A DNA stretch of 64,000 bases from Mycobacterium shimoidei (GTDB lineage Bacteria; Actinomycetota; Actinomycetes; Mycobacteriales; Mycobacteriaceae), in contig LQPU01000040.1 of NCBI GenBank assembly GCA_002101905.1, positions 40,544 through 104,543 of the forward strand, written 5' to 3'. Every line of letters begins with the position of its first letter. Within the stretch, counting starts at the first letter, position 1. The notes under the pieces were generated by a model. That model was not told the DNA's origin and searched no databases. It worked only from the letters and a program-made list of their open reading frames with translations. Below, piece after piece: positions 42,014-51,000 of this stretch. The position numbers and the translations under genes are program-made.

Positions 42014-42583
42014 TTACTCGGGCTCGTTGCCCGGCTTCCACTTGATGTTGCAGCCGATGCTGGGGATCTGGTCGCCCGGGACCGGCCGGCCCGCCAGCAC
42101 AGCCTGCACCGCCCGGTCGAGGTCGTCGCCGGTCACGGGCTGGTCGTTGCCGGGCCGGCTCGCGTCGAACTGGCCGCGGTAGGCGAGCTTGCGCTCGCGG
42201 TCGAAGAGGAACAGATCCGGCGTGCAGGCGGCCCGGAAGCTGTGCGCGACCTCCTGCGTCTCGTCCAGCAGGTACGGAAAATTCCAGCCGTTCTGCTGCG
42301 CGAACGCGGGCATATGCTCGGGGCCATCTTGGGGGTAGGCGGCGATGTCGTTGGAATTGATCGCCAGCACGGCCAGGCCGTGGTCCATCCATTGGCGGCT
42401 GCGCCGCCCCAGGGTCGGCGCAATGTGGACGACGTACGGGCAGTGGTTGCAGACAAAAGCCACCAGCAGGCCCGCGGCATCCGCCACATCGGCCGGGCCG
42501 TACAGCTTCCCGTCGGGATCCGGCAGCCGAAAGTCGGGCACGGGGGTGCCCAGCGGAAGCATCGTGGATTCAACAGCAACCAT
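42014..42583 (-). CDS. Thioredoxin-fold AhpC/TSA-like protein
   Basis: A 189-residue redoxin. The N-terminus PLGTPVPDFRLPDPDGKLY is typical of AhpC/TSA proteins, and the redox site is VAFVCNHCPYVVH (CxxC). PDLFLFDRERKLAYRGQFD is the cis-proline region. This family (often called thioredoxin-like or alkyl hydroperoxide reductase-like) is thought to reduce peroxides or disulfides in the cytoplasm. It is divergent from htpG with a 92-base gap, a plausible joint stress-responsive region. Confidence 0.87.
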   Translation of the reverse strand: MVAVESTMLPLGTPVPDFRLPDPDGKLYGPADVADAAGLLVAFVCNHCPYVVHIAPTLGRRSRQWMDHGLAVLAINSNDIAAYPQDGPEHMPAFAQQNGWNFPYLLDETQEVAHSFRAACTPDLFLFDRERKLAYRGQFDASRPGNDQPVTGDDLDRAVQAVLAGRPVPGDQIPSIGCNIKWKPGNEPE

Positions 42584-42675
42584 GGCCCCAGGATGCCATC
42601 GCCAGGGCCGAACCGGTTGGCCGCGGGTGCTGTGTGCTCGCTAAATTTCGATATGAGGGCTTGGAAGGGGGTCTG

Positions 42676-44598
42676 ATGAACGCGCAAGTGGAGCAGTTGG
42701 AGTTTCAGGCAGAGGCTCGGCAACTGCTGGATCTGATGGTGCATTCGGTCTACTCCAACAAGGACTCGTTCCTGCGGGAGTTGATCTCGAACGCCTCCGA
42801 CGCACTGGACAAGCTTCGGCTGGAAGCCTTCCGCAACAAGGACTTAGACGTCGACACCTCCGATCTGCACATCGACATCGAGGTGGACAAGGAAGCCCGC
42901 ACCCTGACCGTCCGCGACAACGGCATCGGGATGGCGCGCGCCGAGGTCGTCGACCTGATCGGCACCCTGGCCAAGTCGGGGACGGCCGAGCTGCGCCGGC
43001 AATTGCAGGAGGCCAAGAATGAGGCTGCCTCCGAGGAACTGATCGGCCAGTTCGGCATCGGGTTCTATTCGGTGTTCATGGTGGCCGACAAGGTCGAGCT
43101 GCTGACCCGCAAGGCCGGCGAGAGCGAGGCCACCAGATGGGAGTCCACCGGCGACGGCACGTACACCATCGAATCCGTCGATGACGCTCCGCAGGGCACC
43201 GCGGTGACTCTGCACTTGAAGCCCGAAGACGCCGAGAACGAACTGTATGACTACACCGCGGAATGGAAGATCCGCAACCTGATCAAGAAGTACTCCGACT
43301 TCATCGCCTGGCCCATCCGGATGGAGGTCGAGCGGCACACCCCTGCCGAAGACGGCGGCGAAGACACCGTCGTCAAGGAAACCGAGACCCTCAACTCGAT
43401 GAAGGCGCTGTGGGCCCGGCCCAAAGACGAAGTCTCCGAGGAGGAATACAAGGAGTTCTACAAGCACATCGCGCACGCCTGGGACGAGCCGCTCGAGGTC
43501 ATCACGATGAAGGCCGAGGGCACCTTCGAGTACCAGGCGCTGTTGTTCATTCCGTCGCGCGCGCCGTTCGACCTGTTCGACCGCGACGCCCACACCGGCA
43601 TCCAGCTCTACGTCAAGCGGGTGTTCGTCATGGGCGACTGCGATGACCTGTTGCCCAGGTACCTACGTTTCATCAAGGGCGTCGTCGATGCAGCGGACAT
43701 GTCGCTCAACGTGTCTCGGGAAATCCTGCAGCAGGACCGGCAGATCAAGGCGATTCGCCGCCGGCTGACCAAGCGGGTGCTCTCCACCATCAAAGACATG
43801 CAGTCAGAGCGGCCCGACGACTACCGAACGCTGTGGACGCAGTTCGGCCGGGTGATCAAAGAGGGCCTGCTGTCGGACTTCGACAACCAGGAAACCCTGC
43901 TGCAGATCGCCTCGTTCGCCTCGACGCACAGCGAGGAAGAAGCCACCACGCTCGCCGAGTACGTCGAGCGGATGAAGGACGGCCAAAAGCAGATCTTCTT
44001 CGCCACCGGCGAAACACGAGAGCAAATCCTCAAATCACCGCACCTGGAGGCGTTCAAGGCCAAGGGCTACGAGGTGCTGCTCTTCACCGACCCCGTCGAC
44101 GAGGTCTGGGTGAACACTGTCACGGAGTTCGACGGCAAGCCGCTGCAGTCGGTGGCCATGGGCGAAGTCGACCTCGACTCCGAGGATGACAAGAGCGAGG
44201 CCGAGCGCGAAGAGCAGCAAAAGGAGTTCGCCGACCTGCTGTCGTGGCTGAAAGAGACGCTCAGCGACCACATCAAAGAAGTACGGCTGTCCAACCGCCT
44301 GACCGACTCGCCGGCCTGCCTGATCACCGAAGCGTTCGGCATCACCCCGGCGATGGCGCGGCTCTACCGGGCTTCCGGGCAAGATGTGCCGATGCCCAAG
44401 CGGATCCTCGAACTCAATCCAGGTCATCCGCTCGTGAATGCACTGCGGGAAGCACACAAGGACCGCGCCGATGACAAGTCGGTCGCGCAGACCGCGGAGT
44501 TGCTCTACGGGACAGCGCTTCTCGCCGAGGGCGGTGCGCCCGAGGACCCGGCCCGGTTCGCCGAGTTGTTGGCCGATCGGTTGGCGCGGACGTTGTAA
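42676..44598 (+). CDS. htpG: Chaperone HtpG (bacterial Hsp90)
   Basis: A 640-residue Hsp90 (M. tuberculosis HtpG 647). The N-terminal ATPase of the GHKL fold has LRELISNASDALDKLR, VRDNGIGMARAEVVDLIGTL and LIGQFGIGFYSVFMVADKV; the middle domain has PFDLFDRDAHTGIQLYVKRV and MSLNVSREILQQDRQ; a dimerisation domain follows. It folds client proteins with ATP. GGAAGGGGG precedes ATG 42676. In M. tuberculosis htpG (Rv2299c) neighbours a cutinase gene, here located elsewhere. Confidence 0.97.
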   Translation: MNAQVEQLEFQAEARQLLDLMVHSVYSNKDSFLRELISNASDALDKLRLEAFRNKDLDVDTSDLHIDIEVDKEARTLTVRDNGIGMARAEVVDLIGTLAKSGTAELRRQLQEAKNEAASEELIGQFGIGFYSVFMVADKVELLTRKAGESEATRWESTGDGTYTIESVDDAPQGTAVTLHLKPEDAENELYDYTAEWKIRNLIKKYSDFIAWPIRMEVERHTPAEDGGEDTVVKETETLNSMKALWARPKDEVSEEEYKEFYKHIAHAWDEPLEVITMKAEGTFEYQALLFIPSRAPFDLFDRDAHTGIQLYVKRVFVMGDCDDLLPRYLRFIKGVVDAADMSLNVSREILQQDRQIKAIRRRLTKRVLSTIKDMQSERPDDYRTLWTQFGRVIKEGLLSDFDNQETLLQIASFASTHSEEEATTLAEYVERMKDGQKQIFFATGETREQILKSPHLEAFKAKGYEVLLFTDPVDEVWVNTVTEFDGKPLQSVAMGEVDLDSEDDKSEAEREEQQKEFADLLSWLKETLSDHIKEVRLSNRLTDSPACLITEAFGITPAMARLYRASGQDVPMPKRILELNPGHPLVNALREAHKDRADDKSVAQTAELLYGTALLAEGGAPEDPARFAELLADRLARTL

Positions 44599-44651
44599 CG
44601 TCCGAAACTTCAGGTCGGTCTCGCGCGGCGACGGTAAACTAGCGCAATGAC

Positions 44652-44669
44652 CTCGGCACCCATGCCGAG
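44652..44669 (+). promoter_or_regulatory. Leader hairpin before the small secreted protein gene
   Basis: CTCGGCA (44652-44658) pairs with TGCCGAG (44663-44669) around a four-base loop, directly before the GGAGG site. A -10-like TAAACT lies about 44636-44641. The hairpin could affect translation or mRNA stability. Confidence 0.4.
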
Positions 44670-44681
44670 TACGGAGGAAAA

Positions 44682-44939
44682 ATGAAGCGTCGTGTGTTCA
44701 CCGCCTTGCCCGTGGGCGGCTTCGCCATCGTTGCGGCGGCGATAATCTCGGCACCGCTTGTCCACGCGCAGACGGATGTTGAGAACTCCTGTAAGAGTTC
44801 CGGCGGCGAATATACGTCGCAGGAGGTGCAACCTCACTGGGGCGCCACTCCCGTTCTTATCGAGACGTGCTGCACCGGGTCGCAGTGCACCACATACCGC
44901 GATGGCGTACCCGGGCCCACATATGGCGGAGCACATTAA
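44682..44939 (+). CDS. Small secreted Cys-containing protein
   Basis: An 85-residue exported protein: a positively charged start and hydrophobic segment (FAIVAAAIISAPLVHA, cleavage likely after HA at about residue 29), then a 56-residue mature part with four cysteines in the pattern C-CC-C (SCKSSGG, ETCCTGSQC) that could form two disulfides. ACGGAGG precedes the ATG by six bases, and codon use is coding-like. Similar small secreted proteins are common in mycobacteria, with unknown roles. It stands alone between htpG and the giant regulator. Confidence 0.75.
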   Translation: MKRRVFTALPVGGFAIVAAAIISAPLVHAQTDVENSCKSSGGEYTSQEVQPHWGATPVLIETCCTGSQCTTYRDGVPGPTYGGAH

Positions 44940-45020
44940 GCACACGCGACGGGCGAGGACGGCAGCGGCGCGAGGGCTTCACTACTACAAGCTGTAGCAG
45001 AACGCGCGGCGAAATGCTTT

Positions 45021-45038
45021 ACCCGGTCTTGACCGGGT
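45021..45038. promoter_or_regulatory. Perfect 18-bp palindrome at the start of the giant regulator gene
   Basis: ACCCGGTCTTGACCGGGT: eight-base arms (45021-45028 and 45031-45038) around TT. It overlaps the first GTG candidate (45037-45039) and lies 29 bases before the next (45067). It could be a DNA operator or an mRNA hairpin at the initiation site. No U-tract follows, so it is unlikely to be a terminator. Confidence 0.6.
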
Positions 45039-48000
45039 GTTGAATCGGCTCCCCGACGATGTCGATGTGACTACGCTTCATGCGGTGGAGCTGGGGGTTT
45101 TGGGACCTCTCCAGGTGCAGCGAAACGGCGTCCCGGTGATTATCCCGGGCGCAAAACCGCGCGCCATCCTCACCATGCTCGGGCTGCGCGACGGTTCGGT
45201 CGTGCCGGCCGAAACACTGATCGAGCTGCTCTGGGGCGACGATCCGCCGCGCACCGCCGCCAAAGCCCTCCAGACCCACATTTCAGCGCTGCGTCGCACA
45301 CTCGGCGACGGCTTCGTCTTGACTGAAGGAACCGGCTGGATCCTCAGCATCAGCCAGACCGACGCTTCGCGTTACAAGCTCGCCACCAAAATGGCCCGCG
45401 ACGCCGCGGCCGCCGGCGACACCAGCCAAGCGGTGACCCGCTTCGAGGAGGCGCTGACGCTCTGGCGTGGAGTCCCCGAACTGCCCGACTCGCGCCGGGG
45501 AATGTCGGAGAAGACACGCTGGACCGAGAGCCATGCGTCGTTGGTCGAGGATCGAGCCGATGCGCTGCTCGCCACCGGCCGCGCCGCCGAGATCATCGGC
45601 GAACTCGAAGCCGCGGTGGCGGACGCACCGCTGCGCGAAAGGCGTTGGGGCCAGCTGATGCTCGCGCTCTACCGCGCCGGCAGGCAAGGCGAAGCGCTGG
45701 GCGCGTACAAGCGGGCACGGTCGCTGCTGGCCGACGAGCTGGGGGTCGACCCGGGACCGGAACTCCGGCGACTCGAGGCAGCGATCGTCGCACAGGATAC
45801 AGCGCTGGAAACTCCTGTGGCACAACAGTCTCCGACGGTGATGCGGGCGGTCACCTTTCTGCTCACCGACATCGAGGGGTCGACAGCCGCGTGGGAGGCC
45901 GATGCTGACGCCATGGCCGTCGCACTCGCGCGCCACGACGAGCTCGTCGAACAGATCGTCACGTCGCGCGGCGGGCGAGTAATCAAGACGCGCGGCGAAG
46001 GCGATGCCACGTTCTCGGTGTTCGAGCGGCCGTCGGCGGCTGCCGCGGCCGCGATCGAGCTGCAAGACGCAATCAGCCACGAGCCGTGGGCACTGCACGA
46101 GCCGATGCGGATTCGGATTTCGTTGCACACCGGCGAGGCCGAGCTTCGGGACGGCGACTACTTCGGCCGGGCGGTCAACCGGGCTGCCCGTTTGCGTTCG
46201 CTGGCGGTCGGCGGGCAGATCCTGTGCTCTGGTGCCACCGCCGAGCTCGTCATCGATTCCCTGCCCGACGACGTCCTGCTCGCCGACTTGGGGATGCGCC
46301 AGCTCCGCAATCTGGCGCGCCCAGAGCACGTTTTCGAGCTCCGGCTGCAAACTGCCGACGACGCTCCCGCGGAGCAGACAACCGATGCGCCGATGCAGCG
46401 CCCCGACCTGCCCGCAGTGCTGGGCGGTCCAGGACCGTTCATCGGACGCCACCGTGAGCTCGAGAAGTTATTGGCCGCCTGGCAGACCGCGCTTTCCGAT
46501 GGCATGCACGCGGTGCTGATCGCCGGCGAGCCCGGTGTAGGCAAGACCCGCTTGGCCGGCGAATGGTCCGGTCAGGCATACCAACTCGGGGCGGTCGTGC
46601 TGTACGGCCGCTGCGACGAGGATCTTGGTGCGCCGTATCAGCCCTTCGCCGAGGCGTTCCGCTCGTTGGTCCCGTGCATCGGCGCCAAGCGGCTGCGCGG
46701 ACTGCGCGGTGTTGAAGCGCTGCTTGCGCTGGTTCCGGGGCTGGTCGATGTGCTGCCCGATGTGGCCGCGCCGACCCGCGCTGACCCGGACACCGAACGC
46801 TACGCGCTATTCGACGCCGTCGTCGCGGTGTTAGAACTCGCCTCCGCCAGCGCACCCATTGTCCTGGTGCTCGACGACCTGCACTGGGCGGCCAAACCCA
46901 CGCTGCTGCTGCTGCGCCATCTTCTGCGCTTCGGCGACCACGCCCGCGTGCAGGTGGTCGGGACGTACCGAAGCACCGACCTGGACCGTTCCCACCCGCT
47001 GGCGGCAATGCTGGCCGACCTGCACCGTGACGGCACCGCCAACCGCCTTACGCTCGGCGGCCTCGATGAACAAGACGTGACCGCATACGTCGCCGAGGCC
47101 GGCTACGACGACGAAGAGCTCGCCCGGGCGTTGGCGGCGGTTACCGGCGGCAACCCGTTCTTCCTGATCGAGGCGCTTCGCCACGTGGACGAAAGTGGCG
47201 GCGTCTGGGATCCGAGCACCTTGCCGCAGGGCGTGCGAGAAGCGGTGAGCCGCCGGCTTTCTCGGCTTCCCAGCGAGACCAACAAAGCTCTTGCCGCAGC
47301 CGCGGTCGTCGGCAGCCGCTTCGCCCTCGACCTCGTAGAGCAGGTGACCGAGCAGGACCTTGTAGACGCCTTCGACGAGGCGTGCAAGGCCGGCATCGTC
47401 ATCGAAGAGCCCGGCGGCCGTTACCGGTTCAACCACGCCATCGTCCGCCAGTCGCTGCTGGCCGAGCTGCCATCGGTCCGCCGCATGCGGCTGCACCAAC
47501 GCATCGCCACAACCCTCGAGGCTCAGCCCGGCGCCGACGACGAGCTGCTGGCCGAACTCGCCTACCACTACTTCGAATGCGCGTGGGCGGGAAACGCAGC
47601 CAAGGCTGTCGAGTACTGCCGGCGTGCGGCGGACCAGGCGATGGCACGACTCGCCTACGAGGGCGCTGCCGACCTCTACGACCGGGCCGTGCACGCACTC
47701 GAGGAGATCGACGACGAGCTGCCCGACCGCGACGAGCACGCCGCCGACCTGCTGGTGGCGCGCTGCGAGGCGCTACTGGCCGCGGGTGATGTTGTTTCGG
47801 CGGCGGGTGCAGTTTCGCAATTGCAAGAGTCGACAGCGGTTTCGACCCGAATCGCGGCATGGGCGACGTGCCTCGACGGACTGCTGTCGATGCTGATCCA
47901 TCCCGAACGATTGGACGAGGTGGAAGCCGCGTTAGGCGCAGCCGCCGAAAAGCTCGCCCGGTTAGGCGATGCCGCGGGGGAAGCCAAGGCCCACACCGTC

Positions 48001-51000
48001 CATGCCGCGTGCCTAGCCCGCCTCGGGCGAATCGGCGACTGCGAAGTCGCCCTGGACAATGCTCTCACCGCGGCGCGACGCGCGCGTGACCACCGCCGCG
48101 TGAACCCGGTGCTGGCCGGCGCGCCACTCGCGGCGCTGTGGGGCCCCAACCCGGTTCCGCGTGCGGGCGGCCGGTGCCTGGATGTGGTGCGGCTGCTACG
48201 CATCACGACCGACTCCCCCGCGGTCGAGGCGACGTCGACACGATGCCAGGCGGTGCTGGAGGCCTTCCGGGGCCGCGCTGCCGCGGCCCGACGGATGATC
48301 GACTCGGCGCGGCGCACAGTCACCGAACTCGGCCTGCGCCATGCGCTGCTCGAGGTTGAGCAGTTCGCCGGTATCGTCGAGCTGGTCGTCGACGACCCGG
48401 CTTCCGCCGAGCCGCATCTACGCCAGGCGTACAAGGGTTTTCGCCGGATGGGTCTGGATGCCGATACCGCCGAGACCGCGGCGTTGTTGGGCCGCACCTG
48501 TCTTGCGCTCGGCCGAGACGCCGAGGCCGACGAACTGTGCGCCGAAAGTGAACGGCTGGCCGGCAATGCGCTGAAGGCTTCGATCGCATGGCGCACCCTT
48601 CGGGCGCACCTATTGTCTTGCCGCGGTGAGCACGACGAGGCCGCCCGCGTGGCCGAGGCCGCTGTCGATTTGGCCGAACGCACGGACTTGCTGGTCGATC
48701 ACGGTGAGGCCTGTCTCGCCCTGGCAACGGTGTTAAGCGCCGCAGGGGATCACGTCAAGGCGCGCAGCGCCGCCGAGCGAGCAGCGGATCTGTACGAGCG
48801 GAAAGGTGCTGCGGCACTTGTGGAAAGGGCGCGTCGCGTTCTCGGCAAACGCGTCGTCGCGGCTGCGCCGGCTGCACCCGAAGCGCCGAGCGCCGAGCCG
48901 GACAACGCATGCGTGCGTGCGGTTCGCCGGCTGGACGCCGCCTATGATCGCGGAGGCTGGGAGGAGGTCGAGCAGCTGGTCGCAGCGGTCGTCTCCACTG
49001 AAAGCCGCCGGAGGTTAGTCGGCCGCAGTCTTGGCGATCTTCCATACAGGGAATGGGTACGCGAGGCCAGACTTTTTCGCGAAACGGTGGGCCCAGTGCG
49101 CTACCGCCACGCCATTGTTGCCGTGCGCGGCGAGCGTCTGGCGCTCACCCGGCTAGAAGTAGGTCCCGCTGACCTGAGCCCCGGCGCGCCGCGCGACGAA
49201 TTCCTCCAGCTATACGGCGTCGACGAGGAGGGGCACATCTGCCTGCACTTGCGGTTCGACGTCGAGGACCTCGACGACGCGATCGCCGAACTCGACGCCA
49301 GATACGCGCGGTTTGAGGGCGAGATACGTCGAGTCCGGCTCGAGAACGCCGCAAGTCGCGCCGATCGTCGGTCCAACGAGCTCTTTGCAGAGAGGCGCTG
49401 GGACGAGATCAGCGCACTGCTCGCCGAGGACATCCGAATTGAAGACCGACGTCGGGGATTCCGTCGAGAAAGCAACGACCGCGCCACCGAGATCGCCAAC
49501 ATCCAAGCCATCGCCGCCGTGGGCGGAGAAACGGTCACGGCTACACCGCTCGCGCTGCGGGGTGATCGCCTGTACCTGAGCCACGTTCGGTGCGAGGGAC
49601 GCGATGCGCGGCCCCCTTCGGTCGATGCAGACCTCCTAATGGTTGACGCATTGGCAATCACCGAGGTCGACGCGAATGGACTGATTGTCGCAAGGACATA
49701 TTTCGACCTTGACGATATGGACGCCGCCATCGCCGAACTCGACGCTCGCAACCTCGCGGGTGAAGCGGCCCCGTTCGCCCAGGCATGGTCGCTTGTCGCG
49801 GAAGGGTATGCCGGGTTCAACCGGCGTGAGTTCCTCGCGACGACACCGGACGCCGTAAGCATTGACCACCGTCGCGGACCAGCTTTCGCACCTGGCGACT
49901 TCATCGACTACATCCAAGCCGCGTGGAACGACTCGCCTGACACCAAGATCTACATCGAGGCCGTACATCGACTCAGCAGCATCGGAGCCGTTGTCACCCA
50001 TGTGGCGCGTGGCATCTCAGACGAAGGCTTCGACGCCGAGTGGCGGGATGTCTTTCTCCTCATCGGCGAAGGCAACCTAGTTAGCCGCTGCGAGCTGTTC
50101 AACGAGGCAGACCTGGACGCCGTGATCGCCAGGTTCGAAGAGCTGAACCGGCCGACACCGCAACTGGAAAATGCGGCAAGCCGGCTGTATGAGCGACTCA
50201 AAGTGTGCTACGCAGCTCGCGACTTCGAAGCGATAACAGAAATGCTGGCCGACAACGTCTGGAGTGAGGACCGACGCCGCGTGGTCAATTCCGGCTTTCG
50301 CCAGGGTCCGGACGCGATGATCGCCGAACTCGCGGGTCTGGCAGAGGCGGAGATTGACTTGGCGTCTGAGGTCGTTGCGACCCGTGGCGCGTCCCTCGTG
50401 CTCAACCGCCTCCGAGCAGGGAGCCATCCACTAAGTTCTGATGGGTTTTACTCACTCGTTTTCGATGTCATCGAGATCGACGTCAATGGACGGTTTGTTG
50501 CGCGCATCGTGTTCGATGCCAATGACATCGAAGGCGCCATCGCCGAGCTGGATGCGCGCTATCTCGCGGGGGAAGCGGCACCGTACGCACGCGTTTGGCA
50601 GAGTGCGATGGACACCCTCGGCGAGCTCAACCGGCACGCGCCGGGGCCGATGATCAGGGGACTTTCCTACACGGATCGTCGCCGAGTCCCGTTCGGCCCG
50701 AGGGATTTCGGGCGGGCGGTCGAGGAGCTGTGGGCTCTCGCATCCGATACCCGCTACCGGTTTACCGCTGTGCATGCCCTCGATGCCCATGGGGTCGTCG
50801 CCAGCCTCATCATCGAAGGTAGCGCCGAGTACGGCAACGAGTTGCAGTGGGCTCGTGCGTTTTTACTTGTTCCCGAGGAGCCACGCTTAGAAATCTACCA
50901 AGAATCCGATGTCGATGTTGCGATCGCGAGATTCGAAGAGCTCAAGCGGCCGGCACCGCGATTGGAGAACGCGGCAAGCCGTCTAAACGAGCGCTTACTT

